NCBI GenBank assembly: GCA_013349325.1
Contig: DUZX01000002.1
Coordinates: 1 to 64,000, forward strand
DNA length: 64,000 nucleotides
Source: Desulfuromonadales bacterium
GTDB lineage: Bacteria; Desulfobacterota; Desulfuromonadia; Geobacterales; Pseudopelobacteraceae
Direction of reading: 5' to 3'
In this document: piece after piece, positions 1 to 11,879 of the stretch
Layout of the letters: the number at the start of each line of letters is the position of its first letter
How positions within the stretch are numbered: the first letter of the stretch is position 1
Made by a program: the position numbers and the translations under genes
The notes under the pieces: generated by a model
The model's database searches: none
Told to the model about the DNA's origin: nothing
What the model saw: the letters and a program-made list of their open reading frames with translations, nothing else

Positions 1-110
1 ACTGCCAAATCAAAGCGGAATCATAATAACTTGAAAATATATTATCAAAGTTATCTTGATACTATCAAAGTTTTTAAAAAGCCTGTTATGTCAATTTTGG
101 AGACTCAGTT

Positions 111-2813
<2,703 letters not shown>

Positions 2814-2845
2814 GAATGATCGCTCCATCAGATCGCCCGGTATGT

Positions 2846-3652
2846 TCAGAATAACGGGTGTTCAAATGAGAGATACGCCAGTCCACCGAACTCGCCTGCC
2901 GAAGCACCAATCCCGATCGGCATGGAAAAGCCGGGTACGATCTGCAGACCTGATGCAAAGTTAAGTGCAAAACGAACACCCGGATTGATAAAGAACGTAT
3001 CCGCCCGTTGTCTGCTGCCGTCCGCCTGCACCGCTTCTCCCGATGTTCCTGCCGCTTCAAGCATCAGGTTGAAATTCTCCGTTACAAGATAGATAAGGCT
3101 GACGCCGTAATTAAAAGCAGTGGTATCGGCTTTTGCGCCGCCACTTTCCCGACTGCCCGGGGTGTAGGTGGCTCCGAGATTCCAGTGGCTCACAACGGTA
3201 TCAGACAGCTCAACGCTTAATGGGATATTGGTCTGGAGGCCAACTGAACCGGTACCGTGTCCTTTTTTGTAGTCGCCGGTTGGCAGGATCACGGAAAAAC
3301 GGGGTGAAAATGCAATATGATCTTTTAATACAGCTTGATAGCGGTAGTTGATTAAAATGTCTCCGATGCCGCTTGAATTTTCAGGATCGCTGATGTGCAG
3401 CACGGGAATGCTGTAGGAAAGCTGATGTGTTTCTTTCGGCACCGGCCATTCCTGGGTAAATGAATAGACCCAGTCCTGTGACTTCTTCAGATACATGAAG
3501 GTCTGGATGTGCTGAACGACCCCCGGTTCCTGGTTATAGGCTTCTTCCAGCAGAAATGAATTGTCCTGAATTTTCTTCGGTCCCTCAGCAAATACCTGTA
3601 ATGGAAGAAGTACAGCGAATGCCAGCGCGGTCAGAGCTTTTTTACCCCACAT
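2846..3652 (-). CDS. Putative outer-membrane beta-barrel (MetA/transporter-like)
   Basis: A 268-residue exported protein. The ATG at 3652 is chosen over upstream in-frame codons because GGAGG lies 6 nt before it and a clean signal peptide follows (KKALTALAFAVLLPLQVFAEG). The mature part is rich in alternating amphipathic strands (SYSIPVLHI, DILINYRYQAVL, FALNFASGLQIVPGF) and ends with Phe (LSFEHPLF), typical of outer-membrane barrels. The strand pattern resembles the family annotated as a MetA-pathway phenol-degradation outer-membrane protein, but the substrate is unknown. It is convergent with the hybrid kinase, with only about 30 bp between stop codons. Confidence 0.7.
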   Translation of the reverse strand: MWGKKALTALAFAVLLPLQVFAEGPKKIQDNSFLLEEAYNQEPGVVQHIQTFMYLKKSQDWVYSFTQEWPVPKETHQLSYSIPVLHISDPENSSGIGDILINYRYQAVLKDHIAFSPRFSVILPTGDYKKGHGTGSVGLQTNIPLSVELSDTVVSHWNLGATYTPGSRESGGAKADTTAFNYGVSLIYLVTENFNLMLEAAGTSGEAVQADGSRQRADTFFINPGVRFALNFASGLQIVPGFSMPIGIGASAGEFGGLAYLSFEHPLF

Positions 3653-3729
3653 ATCAAACCTCCAGTAGTGTATTTTCAATACGCCCGTAATTTCTAACAG
3701 GTAATTGCATGATGTCAAGGCCGGGTGCC

Positions 3730-4821
3730 TCAGTCTCCCCGTAATCTGACAAGAAACAGCTCCGTCACAAAACGTTCAGCCAGCGCCCGCTCTGCAGCTG
3801 TCAGAGCCGCTTCCGGCAGCGGCGTGACAAAGCGGCGCAGAAAGCGGCGGGTCTGTCGATCAAGGCGTTGATTTTCATGCCCCAGGCGATCAATCGGTCG
3901 TGGCGAACCAAGCGTGAACGGTGAAACAGCTTCTCGAAGAGCCGGATTCAGCAGCAGACGGGAATGTGGTGAGACAGGAGCGCTCCCGTTGCAGTCGCGT
4001 CCCAGATAGCAGATGATATTGGCGCGGGTTTCACGGAGGTGGTCCAATCCCCGCAGCCGCTGTATTTCCTCAGCAGGGTCGGCAACGGCGTCGCGGTGAG
4101 TGAAGAGCAGCGGCTTGAGGCCACTATCAGCGACCAGCTCCATAAATTCTTCGATGCGGTAGCTTTTGACATTGGGGTGCAGAAACAGGTCTGCCAGGCC
4201 GGAATCAGTCCGGGCTTCCCAGGAGCTGTCAATGTAGCTGCGCAGCCTGCTTTCAGGTTCGGACCGTTTAATCATGCGCTTGATGGTGGGCACATCGCGC
4301 ACTTTAAGCAGTCGCAGCGCCCGCCTGACGGACTCTGCCTCCTGGCGGGCGTAGTGCCCGTAGACCATGACCCGCAGAATGCCTCCCGGCAGCAGACGCT
4401 GCTCCAGTGACCGCATGCCGGCAGCCGGGTCATCCAGATGATGCAGCACACCGAAGGCCTCGATAAAATGATACGGTCCCGGCGTCACCGTCGGGTCGAG
4501 AAAATCCCCCTGCAGCAGTTTGACGTTAAAGCGAGCGTGCAGCAGGCAGTGCAACCGAGCCCGTCGCAGGTTGTTGCGTGCCAGATCGACACCGGTGATT
4601 TCGGCTTTCGGATTGGAAAGCGACATCGGGTAGGGTGCAAAGGCGCCGCAGCCTGACAGCAGAATTCTCCCCCGGCGCTCCGGCAGTATCTCGCCGTTAA
4701 AGCGCCCCCAGAGGGCCGTCAGGTTCATGGCATAGGTGTCGTGGCGTTTGATGGACGCCAGCAGCGGATAATGCGGGTAGGGGTGGCGCTCGTAATGTCC
4801 GGTTACGTCACAAAAAGACAT
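3730..4821 (-). CDS. Class I SAM-dependent methyltransferase
   Basis: A 363-residue cytoplasmic enzyme. The Rossmann glycine motif reads LLSGCGAFAPYP, followed by the acidic SAM-ribose strand ITGVDLARNN and the QGDFLDP and FGVLHHLDDP motifs of class I methyltransferases. The C-terminal third has no recognised domain. A GTG at 4827 is also in frame, but AGGAG is well spaced (6 nt) only for the ATG at 4821. It lies 24 nt downstream of the HAD gene on the same strand, so the two are probably co-transcribed. The substrate cannot be read from the sequence. Confidence 0.82.
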   Translation of the reverse strand: MSFCDVTGHYERHPYPHYPLLASIKRHDTYAMNLTALWGRFNGEILPERRGRILLSGCGAFAPYPMSLSNPKAEITGVDLARNNLRRARLHCLLHARFNVKLLQGDFLDPTVTPGPYHFIEAFGVLHHLDDPAAGMRSLEQRLLPGGILRVMVYGHYARQEAESVRRALRLLKVRDVPTIKRMIKRSEPESRLRSYIDSSWEARTDSGLADLFLHPNVKSYRIEEFMELVADSGLKPLLFTHRDAVADPAEEIQRLRGLDHLRETRANIICYLGRDCNGSAPVSPHSRLLLNPALREAVSPFTLGSPRPIDRLGHENQRLDRQTRRFLRRFVTPLPEAALTAAERALAERFVTELFLVRLRGD

Positions 4822-4845
4822 GAACACTCCTGTTGGCGGGAAAAT

Positions 4846-5433
4846 TCAGAAGCGGCATGCCAGGCGAATAAATACCCGTTCCGCTCCACGCAGCAGTTGG
4901 AAAAACAGTTCGGCCAGCGGACGGTGACGGTAAGAAACGAATGGGTGGCGGATGTAGCAGGGGCGGGCACCGGCATTAAGTGCCGCCAGACAGCCGGTCA
5001 GAAGCCGGTCATCGACCATCAGGACGGCTGCCGGGGAAACACCGGCCAGTCGCGCTACCGTTTCAAGGCCATCGGGGTACGGTTTTTTACGGACACCGGC
5101 AATAAAGCGGATAGCGGGGAAAGTTTCGGCGAACCAGCGGCTGCGCTCGTCAGTCGGTTTGTTTGAAAGAATAAAGATCCGCTCTTCGCCGAAGAGTTCC
5201 TGACAGCTCTGCAGCCAGAGAATCGCTTCGGGCAGTGGCAGTGCTGAACCATGGCTGGCAAGTACGCCATCAAAATCAAGCGCCAGAACTTTGATCTTAT
5301 CCGCTGCCAGCTGCCTGGGCTCAAGTTCAAGAATGCTGGCAATTGTCGGAGTGCTTTCAAGTGTCTGTAAAAGTTTGTGGCGCTGATGATAGCCGAGCGA
5401 AAATCCGGCCAGCATATGAGAACATACGGTCAT
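4846..5433 (-). CDS. HAD-superfamily phosphatase-like hydrolase
   Basis: A 195-residue HAD hydrolase. Motif I is ALDFDGVLASHG (nucleophile and acid/base Asp), motif II is FILSNKP, the motif III Lys is in KKPYPDG, and motif IV is VLMVDDRLL with the metal-binding Asp pair. Hydrolysis of a small phosphorylated metabolite is likely, but the substrate is unknown. The start lies 3 nt past the stop of the upstream globin gene with only a weak ribosome-binding site, which suggests translational coupling. It forms a minus-strand series with hypD, the protoglobin gene and the methyltransferase. Confidence 0.8.
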   Translation of the reverse strand: MTVCSHMLAGFSLGYHQRHKLLQTLESTPTIASILELEPRQLAADKIKVLALDFDGVLASHGSALPLPEAILWLQSCQELFGEERIFILSNKPTDERSRWFAETFPAIRFIAGVRKKPYPDGLETVARLAGVSPAAVLMVDDRLLTGCLAALNAGARPCYIRHPFVSYRHRPLAELFFQLLRGAERVFIRLACRF

Positions 5434-5436
5434 CGG

Positions 5437-6336
5437 TCAGGCAACCGGATGTTCTTTCTGGGCATGTGACACCAGATAATAGACGACTCCCAGGATCAGC
5501 AGCGTTCCGGCCAGAAATGCCTGGGTGGTTAGGTCGTCTTTACGCAGGGTTGAGATCAGGATTTCACGGATCATGGCGACGATGATAACGCCGATAAACA
5601 CGAGAATATTGAATTTTCCACCTTTAAGGTTCTTGATCTCGTTGTCCATCAGCTCGATCATCATCCAGAGGATCAGTAGAGAACCGAGTGCCGAAAGAAT
5701 CCCTTTTTCCATATCACCGCGAAAAATATGCAGGATATCCCAGATAAAGAGGATCACCACCGAAATCGAAACGCCGGCCAGCGCCAGTACCAGCGCCAGA
5801 TTCAAGCCATAGGTGAAGCGTTCGGTGGCCTTGATCAGGAACGACTCGACTTTGCGTGAAACAAAGACCTTCTTCATCTCTTCTTCTCGATACGAGGTGC
5901 TCATGACATCCAGATTCATGTCCAGCATTTTTTCAACCGCCTCGCGCAGAATGCGACGCTGTTCGCGGTCGGAATAGTTGTCGTCGATCAGCCCCAGCAG
6001 AAAGTGGCGGATCTGGTTCATAGCGGCATTGACAAAGTGGACGCTCAGACCGGCCTTGACATGGGCGTGCCCGATACGGGTCAGGTGGTTCATGTAGTGA
6101 TTGTCATAGATGCCGCAAAAGAGCGACATGAACCAGTTGATGTGCATCTCCCTGAGGCGCGCGCGATTGCTGTTATTCAGGATCGCCGCTGTTTCCGGAA
6201 GACTGTAGAGATAGTCGTAAAACTCCCGTGAAAAACGTTCCAGGTTCAACTCTGCCAGCGGCTGTAGTGTCAGCAGAAGATCTGCATCCTGATCGCTAAA
6301 AAGGTAATGGGCCCGCAAATCCTGCATGGTAAACAT
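5437..6336 (-). CDS. Protoglobin domain fused to PsiE-like membrane domain
   Basis: A 299-residue two-part protein. Residues 1 to about 155 match the protoglobin/globin-coupled-sensor fold: FSREFYDYLYSLPETA, then HINWFMSLFCGIYD, then RIGHAHVKAGLSVHF with the likely proximal haem His. Residues 175-290 hold four hydrophobic segments in the pattern of the phosphate-starvation protein PsiE (LVLALAGVSISVVILFIWDI, LGSLLILWMMIELMDNEI, ILVFIGVIIVAMIREILIST). Globins usually couple to MCP, kinase or cyclase outputs, so a membrane PsiE output is unusual. It probably senses oxygen or NO at the inner membrane (inference). The start follows GGGAG with 7-nt spacing, and hypD ends just upstream. Confidence 0.82.
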   Translation of the reverse strand: MFTMQDLRAHYLFSDQDADLLLTLQPLAELNLERFSREFYDYLYSLPETAAILNNSNRARLREMHINWFMSLFCGIYDNHYMNHLTRIGHAHVKAGLSVHFVNAAMNQIRHFLLGLIDDNYSDREQRRILREAVEKMLDMNLDVMSTSYREEEMKKVFVSRKVESFLIKATERFTYGLNLALVLALAGVSISVVILFIWDILHIFRGDMEKGILSALGSLLILWMMIELMDNEIKNLKGGKFNILVFIGVIIVAMIREILISTLRKDDLTTQAFLAGTLLILGVVYYLVSHAQKEHPVA

Positions 6337-6339
6337 CAA

Positions 6340-7431
6340 TTATCTCCCGTATTTGTAAGCTGCTGCGCAGGTGCCTTCGCTGGATACCATGCAGGCGCCG
6401 ATCGGCGCTTCAGGGGTGCAGACTGTACCAAACAAGGGACAGTCTGCGGGGGACAGTTTGCCCTTTAAAACATCGCCGCAGCGACAGGCTGGATTTTCAC
6501 ACGCTTCCGGAACGTCGAGAGTCAGCATTTTTTCGGCATCGAAGCGGGCATATTCGGATCTGATGGCCAATCCACTCCCCGGAAGGAGTCCCAGCCCGCG
6601 CCAGACCGCATCACACGGCTCGAACAGCTGCCCGATAACCGCCTGTGCCTGCGGATTGCCATCCCACGAAACAGCTCGGCTGTACTGAATTTCGACCCTG
6701 CTTGTTCCGGCCAGAGTCTGGGCCAGCAGCATTTGTATTCCTTGCATGACATCAGCCGGCTCAAAGCCGGTTACGACGCAGGGCATCTTATGCGTATCAG
6801 CCAGCGGTCGGTACGCTCTGGCGCCGATGACCGTACTGACATGAGCCGGGCAGAGGTAGCCTGAAAGTGCCAGTTCAGGGTCAGCGGTCAGTGCCTCCAT
6901 TGGCCGCGGCATGGTTTTATGCGAGGACAGCACCAGGTAGTTACGCAAGCCCTGGCGTTCGGCAGCCAGGATGCTGGCGGCAATTGTCGGTGCGGTCGTT
7001 TCGAAGCCGATCCCGAGAAACACAACGCGCCGCTCAGGGTTGCTGCGAGCCAGAGCAACCGCATCCAGAGGCGAGTAAACGATGCGGATATCAGCCCCCT
7101 TGGCGCGTTCTTCCATCAGCGAGGAGTGACTGCCGGGAACGCGCAGCATATCGCCGAAAGTGGCAATAATCGTCCGTGGATCGACCGTGCAGGCCAGCGC
7201 CGCATCAAGATACCCGATCGGTGTCACACAGACCGGGCAGCCGGGGCCGGAGACCAGCCGGACGTTTTCCGGCAGCAGCGAGCGCAGGCCGTACTGGTAG
7301 ATAGCCATGGTATGCGTGCCGCAAACTTCCATGAAATTAACCGGTTCTGGCAGTTTGTCCGCCATGCGGCGAATGTTGGCAGCCATGTTCTGCACCAGGC
7401 TGCGGTCGCGGAATTCATCCTGAAACTTCAT
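6340..7431 (-). CDS. hypD: Hydrogenase maturation protein HypD
   Basis: A 363-residue HypD, the iron-sulfur scaffold that with HypC builds the Fe(CN)2CO unit of NiFe hydrogenases. Diagnostic motifs are present: FMEVCGTHTMAIYQYG, SGPGCPVCVTP, FLGIGFETTAPT, VTGFEPADVMQGI, and the C-terminal cysteine cluster (CENPACRCGDVLKG, FGTVCTPE). The ATG at 7431 begins the usual MKFQDEFRD. A GTG at 7449 is in frame but lies on top of the ribosome-binding site. No hypA, B, C, E or F lies beside it, so the other maturation genes are elsewhere. The next gene, 3 nt away, is the protoglobin fusion. Confidence 0.96.
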   Translation of the reverse strand: MKFQDEFRDRSLVQNMAANIRRMADKLPEPVNFMEVCGTHTMAIYQYGLRSLLPENVRLVSGPGCPVCVTPIGYLDAALACTVDPRTIIATFGDMLRVPGSHSSLMEERAKGADIRIVYSPLDAVALARSNPERRVVFLGIGFETTAPTIAASILAAERQGLRNYLVLSSHKTMPRPMEALTADPELALSGYLCPAHVSTVIGARAYRPLADTHKMPCVVTGFEPADVMQGIQMLLAQTLAGTSRVEIQYSRAVSWDGNPQAQAVIGQLFEPCDAVWRGLGLLPGSGLAIRSEYARFDAEKMLTLDVPEACENPACRCGDVLKGKLSPADCPLFGTVCTPEAPIGACMVSSEGTCAAAYKYGR

Positions 7432-7576
7432 TCTAAAGTAACTCCCCACGTAGAATGCATGCTGCTGCGTTGCTATCTGATTATTTCACGTACGTTTTTT
7501 AACACCATCTGACGGATATTCCCAGTCAAACTTTTTTAGCAGACGATTCCACCGACGCTTCGGACTACAGCACAAA

Positions 7577-7792
7577 TTGAATGTCGCGATGAATATCAAG
7601 CGGCTCGGCATTGCGATATTTCCGACTCCGAATGATCTGGTGTTTCGAGCGGCTGAATTAAAGTCACACCATGCCATATCGCATGCAGACACCTTTGTTG
7701 TTGCCTCTGCCATGGAGTACAATGCAACAGTGGTAACGGGATATTCCGAGTTTAAGCAGGTGGAGACATTTGTAAAGATTCTCTGGATATAA
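7577..7792 (+). pseudogene. Remnant of a VapC-type PIN-domain toxin
   Basis: About 70 residues match the C-terminal half of a PIN-domain ribonuclease: AAELKSHHAISHADTFVVAS is the usual D-x-x-x-A segment, followed by ATVVTGYSEFKQVE, which corresponds to the common lvTgD.eF motif with the Asp replaced by Tyr. The N-terminal half with the first catalytic Asp is missing, only a TTG start is available, and no antitoxin gene is visible upstream. It is best read as a decayed toxin-antitoxin module rather than an active toxin. Confidence 0.6.
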
Positions 7793-7933
7793 TACCCGCT
7801 GTGTGGCAGTTGGAAGTGTTGCCGATCAGATCATTTCGTACGGATAAGAGACCGTCAGTAATAAGGAGTCTTCAGTTGCCTGATGCTCCAGTATGCCGGA
7901 CAAACGGACTTTTTTTAGCAGATTAACTCTAAA

Positions 7934-9220
7934 TCAATGGAATAACCGGTACTGAACTATATATACAGCGATCCCACCGAAATACCCCACCAAGGCAAGC
8001 CCGCTGATCCGCTTCACGTACCAGAAGAAATGAATCTTCTCCAGCCCCATGGCGGCAACGCCCGCAGCTGAGCCGATGATCAGGATCGAACCTCCGGTGC
8101 CAGCGCAGTAGGCCATGAACTCCCACAGAAAACTGTCAGGTGGATATTGTGCCAAGCTGTACATACCCATGGAGGCGGCAACGAGCGGCACGTTGTCGAC
8201 GATAGCGCTGACCATGCCGATGATGGTGACAATCATATCCTCGCGTCCAACAACCTTGTTGAGCCACCCGGCCAGATTGGTCAAGATATGGGTGTGCTCC
8301 AGTGTGGCCACCGCCAGCAGGATGCCGATAAAGAAAACGATGGAGCTCATGTCTATCTGCTTGAGGGCGCGTACCAGAGTCAGGTGTTCCTTGTGTTCGT
8401 CATCCTTCTTGCTGTGCAGTAGTTCCCCGGTCATCCAGAGGATGCCGAGGCCGAACAGTATTCCCATGAACGGAGGGAGATGGGTAACGGTTTTGAAGAG
8501 CGGCACGCAGATCAGGATGCCTATCCCCATGCGAAACATAAGTTTCTGTTCAAACGGGGTGGTTTTGGCATGATGTCCAATTTCGATGGTTTTTGCCGGG
8601 CTGACGACCTTCCGCCCTTTCAACATAAAACTGGTGATTGCCAGCGGCACGAGCAAATTGACCATAGAGGCAAGAAAGACCCCTTCCATGATGGCCAGGG
8701 TGGTGATCTGGCCACCGATCCAGAGCATGGTGGTGGTAACGTCACCGATCGGGCTCCAGGCGCCGCCGGCATTTGCGGCGATGACGATGATACCGGCAAA
8801 AAAGAGCCGGTCGTCATGGTTGTCGAGCAGTTTCTTCATCAGCGAGATCATGACAATTGTCGTCGTCAGGTTATCCAGTACCGAACTAAGAAAGAAGGTG
8901 ACAAAACCGACCAGCCACATCAGCGTTGAGAGCTTAGTGGTATGAATGCGTGAAGTGATTACTTCAAAGCCGTTATGAGCGTCAATGACCTCAACAATAG
9001 TCATCGCCCCCATGAGGAAGAAGACGATCTGAGCCGTGCCCATCAGCGATTCGCCTAACTGCTCGGTCACCAGGTGATGGTCGCTGGTTGACATGGCATA
9101 GATCGTCCAGAGCAGACCGGCACAGATCAGAGCTGAGGCTGATTTGTTGACCTTGAGCGGATGTTCCAGGGCGATGGCGGCGTAGGCGATGACGAAGATG
9201 ACGATAATGGCGGTGAGCAT
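7934..9220 (-). CDS. nhaD: NhaD-type sodium/proton antiporter
   Basis: A 428-residue inner-membrane protein with about 11-12 hydrophobic segments. Family landmarks include AMTIVEVIDAHNGFEVITSR, FFLSSVLDNLTTTIVMISLM (the conserved S/D-N-x-T unit of ion-transporter-superfamily proteins), AGGAWSPIGDVTTTMLWIGG, and a second copy of the same motif at SAIVDNVPLVAASMGM. These inverted repeats are typical of NhaD, which exports Na+ or Li+ in exchange for protons. It lies downstream of a small membrane protein on the same strand, 44 bp away. Confidence 0.9.
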   Translation of the reverse strand: MLTAIIVIFVIAYAAIALEHPLKVNKSASALICAGLLWTIYAMSTSDHHLVTEQLGESLMGTAQIVFFLMGAMTIVEVIDAHNGFEVITSRIHTTKLSTLMWLVGFVTFFLSSVLDNLTTTIVMISLMKKLLDNHDDRLFFAGIIVIAANAGGAWSPIGDVTTTMLWIGGQITTLAIMEGVFLASMVNLLVPLAITSFMLKGRKVVSPAKTIEIGHHAKTTPFEQKLMFRMGIGILICVPLFKTVTHLPPFMGILFGLGILWMTGELLHSKKDDEHKEHLTLVRALKQIDMSSIVFFIGILLAVATLEHTHILTNLAGWLNKVVGREDMIVTIIGMVSAIVDNVPLVAASMGMYSLAQYPPDSFLWEFMAYCAGTGGSILIIGSAAGVAAMGLEKIHFFWYVKRISGLALVGYFGGIAVYIVQYRLFH

Positions 9221-9264
9221 GAACGAGGTCTCCTGAAGAAAATTATTATATTTCCGGCATGTAG

Positions 9265-9804
9265 CTATTTTTTCAAATTGCGGAATATCCCCAGATCACC
9301 GATACATCCGGTCGGGGCATCGGAGTCGTTTTCATCTACGGGGGGACTTCTGAAGGCGTCAGCGATAAGTAAACCGCCGAAAGCGCCGTAGAACAGCGCT
9401 ACTCCACCGGCGGTCATTAGTGTGTATAACTCGGTATTGATGCCGACACCGGCAACAATGAGAGCGCTGGCACAACCGACGGCACCGAGAATTATGGCGC
9501 CATGTATTTTACTGCCGATCTTTTGTGTCGAGCGGGCGCCAAACCCCCAGATGATCATTGTATAGACGGCAAAACCACCCAGTTCCCAGCGCGCGGAAAA
9601 GCTGTCTATTATACCGCTGTATTCCATGGCGGACGGGATAATGTTGGAGACAAGGCTCAAACCGCCAAGCGCGCCGAGTATGGTTGCGCCTATTGTACGG
9701 AGTTTGGCGGTCAGGATGTATTTCAGAACGGCAGCATTAAATCTGCGAATAAGTGCAAAAATCATGTTTTCTTTGTTCTCCATCGTGCTGGCTTGTGTGC
9801 GCAT
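9265..9804 (-). CDS. Membrane protein of unknown function
   Basis: A 179-residue protein with about four hydrophobic stretches (IGATILGALGGLSLVSNIIP, LGGFAVYTMIIWGFGA, GAIILGAVGCASALIVAGVG, LMTAGGVALFYGAFGGLLIA) and a short polar C-terminus. The ATG at 9804 is chosen because AAGGAG lies 7 nt upstream; the open frame extends further but overlaps a repeat. I do not recognise the family. Its position between the symporter and nhaD suggests a membrane or ion-transport setting but does not prove it. Confidence 0.65.
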   Translation of the reverse strand: MRTQASTMENKENMIFALIRRFNAAVLKYILTAKLRTIGATILGALGGLSLVSNIIPSAMEYSGIIDSFSARWELGGFAVYTMIIWGFGARSTQKIGSKIHGAIILGAVGCASALIVAGVGINTELYTLMTAGGVALFYGAFGGLLIADAFRSPPVDENDSDAPTGCIGDLGIFRNLKK

Positions 9805-9864
9805 TAACTGGCTCCTTTTTACCCGGCATCTGTGATTACTGCAAAAAAATATACGTATAAACAA

Positions 9865-9976
9865 GTTCCCTCCCCGCTGGCGGGGGAGGGGTAGGGAGGT
9901 TGCCATGAAATTACTTCGTCGCAGCTTCACCCACCCCCTGACCCCCTCCCGTCAAGGGCAGGGGAACTTTCCGAAA
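9865..9976. repeat. GC-rich imperfect inverted repeat
   Basis: The left arm (gttccctccccgctggcggg and the following G-rich stretch) is mirrored by cctgaccccctcccgtcaag and its continuation ending in ggggaac, giving a long imperfect hairpin. It lies in the 278-bp gap between the symporter gene and the membrane-protein gene. Such CCCTCCCC/GGGGAGGG elements are common intergenic repeats in proteobacteria. The rest of the gap holds the small hairpin listed next. Confidence 0.55.
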
Positions 9977-10016
9977 CAATAAGTGTTACATGGTAGTAGC
10001 AGGTGTTATGGAAGAT

Positions 10017-10044
10017 GGCGGCTGCCGAAGCTGACAGCCGCCAC
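10017..10044. terminator. Hairpin downstream of symporter gene
   Basis: A 9-bp stem (TGGCGGCTG paired with CAGCCGCCA) around a 10-nt loop lies about 40 nt past the symporter stop. There is no U tract, so it may be a processing or stability hairpin rather than an intrinsic terminator. Confidence 0.4.
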
Positions 10045-10082
10045 CGTGTACTTATCTGCTGCCGTCAGCAGGGCGTCAGCAC

Positions 10083-11828
10083 TCAATGGCCACCGGATGG
10101 AGGCGCCACCAGTTTGCCGGGGTAACGGAGACTGCCAACCAGATCCTGAATTTCTTGTGGAGGCTCGGGAGTAAATTTGCCGACGATCCACATGGTGGCA
10201 AAGTTAAGAGCAGCGCCGACCGTGCCGATCCCTTCTGGTGAAATACCGAACCACCAGCCATCCTTGTTGTTGACGGCTGGGTTGATAAACTTAAAGTAGC
10301 TGATGTAGACAGCAACGAACACGATACCGACAAACATACCTGCCAGGGCGCCTTCCTTGTTGGCCTTCTTGTTGAATATCCCCATCAAAATGCAGGGGAA
10401 GAAGGATGCCGCCGCCAGACCGAAGGCAAAGGCAACAACCTGGGCCACAAAGCCGGGGGGGTAGATGCCGAACAGGCCGGCGATGCAGACTGCGACACCG
10501 GCGCCGACACGAGCCCAGACCAACTCCTCTTTCTCGCTCATATCCGGTTTCAGCATACCTTTCATCAAGTCATGGGAAACCGCAGCGGAGATAACCAGCA
10601 GCAGACCGGCTGCGGTGGAGAGTGCGGCGGCAAGACCGCCAGCGCCGACCAGGCCGACAACCCAGTTAGGAAGTTTGGCAATTTCAGGGTTGGCCAGAAC
10701 CATGATGTCCTGGTCGATCTTGACTTCGTTTTTGCTCTTCGGATCATCCCATTTGCCCTTGGCGATTGTCATGATGCCGTCGCCGTTTTTGTCCTTAAAG
10801 GCAACCAGCTTGGTTTTTTCCCAGTTTTTGAACCAGGATGGTGCATCTACATATTTTACGTTATTGATCGATTTAACAAAGTTCGTGCGGGCAAAAACCG
10901 CGATAGACGGAGCGGTGGTGTAGAGGATGGCGATGCAGATTAGCGCATAACCGGCGGAGGAACGGGCATCACGCATTTTAGGAACAGTGAAGAAGCGGAT
11001 CAGGATGTGCGGCAGACCTGCGGTGCCGATCATCAGCGACATTGTGATGAACCATACGTCGATGCGAGGACGAGCGCCATTTGTATAGGCGCCGAAGCCG
11101 ATGTCCTTCTGGATGCCGTTCAGAACATCAAGCATGTATTTGCCCTGGGTGCCGGGATCGTTGAGCAGAGCCGCACCTGATGCAGTGATGGTAGAACCCA
11201 TGCCGAGCTGTGGGATCGGGTTGCCGGTGAAGTTCATTGAGATGAAGATGGCCGGAACCATGTAGGCGACGATCAGCACGCAGTACTGGGCAACCTGGGT
11301 GTAGGTGATCCCCTTCATGCCGCCCAGGGTAGCATAGAAAAAGACCAGCGCCATGCCGATGATAACGCCCATGTTGATGGAAACACCCATGAAGCGGGAG
11401 AAAACCACGCCGACGCCGCGCATCTGCCCGGCGACGTAGGTGAAGGAAACGAAAATCGCGCAGAGCAGTGAGAGCAGGCGGATGGATTGGGAGTAGTAGC
11501 GGTCCGCCATGAACTGTGGGATGGTGAATTTACCGTATTTACGAAGATACGGACCAAAAAGCATGGCGAGGAGAACATACCCGCCGGTCCATCCCATCAG
11601 GTAAAAGGAACCGTCGCGCCCCATGAACGAGATCAAACCGGCCATGGAGATGAAGGAGGCGGCGGACATCCAGTCGGCGCCGGTTGCCATACCGTTCATG
11701 TAGGCAGGAACCGATTGTTCGGCGGCGTAGAAGTCACCGGTTGATTTAGCGCGTGCAGCATAGGCGATGTAGATATACAGGGTGAAGCTCAGGCCCGTAA
11801 TGATCCAGGTCCAGGTAAGAATACTCAT
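10083..11828 (-). CDS. Sodium:solute symporter, ActP-like (VC_2705 type)
   Basis: A 581-residue solute:sodium symporter with about 13 membrane segments. Signature stretches are GDFYAAEQSVPAYMNGMATG, DWMSAASFISMAGLISFMGR, GGYVLLAMLFGPYLRKYGKF and GTAGLPHILIRFFTVP. The central loop (about residues 330-390) is unusually long and charged. This subgroup works with a small DUF4212 subunit, which is encoded immediately upstream here, and includes acetate/propionate or lactate permeases; the substrate is not proven. The IclR regulator at the head of the cluster also points to organic-acid uptake. Confidence 0.9.
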   Translation of the reverse strand: MSILTWTWIITGLSFTLYIYIAYAARAKSTGDFYAAEQSVPAYMNGMATGADWMSAASFISMAGLISFMGRDGSFYLMGWTGGYVLLAMLFGPYLRKYGKFTIPQFMADRYYSQSIRLLSLLCAIFVSFTYVAGQMRGVGVVFSRFMGVSINMGVIIGMALVFFYATLGGMKGITYTQVAQYCVLIVAYMVPAIFISMNFTGNPIPQLGMGSTITASGAALLNDPGTQGKYMLDVLNGIQKDIGFGAYTNGARPRIDVWFITMSLMIGTAGLPHILIRFFTVPKMRDARSSAGYALICIAILYTTAPSIAVFARTNFVKSINNVKYVDAPSWFKNWEKTKLVAFKDKNGDGIMTIAKGKWDDPKSKNEVKIDQDIMVLANPEIAKLPNWVVGLVGAGGLAAALSTAAGLLLVISAAVSHDLMKGMLKPDMSEKEELVWARVGAGVAVCIAGLFGIYPPGFVAQVVAFAFGLAAASFFPCILMGIFNKKANKEGALAGMFVGIVFVAVYISYFKFINPAVNNKDGWWFGISPEGIGTVGAALNFATMWIVGKFTPEPPQEIQDLVGSLRYPGKLVAPPSGGH

Positions 11829-11879
11829 AGGTTGTCACCTCGTGATGTTAGTGAGTTAAAGTCGGTGCGCACGGAACAG

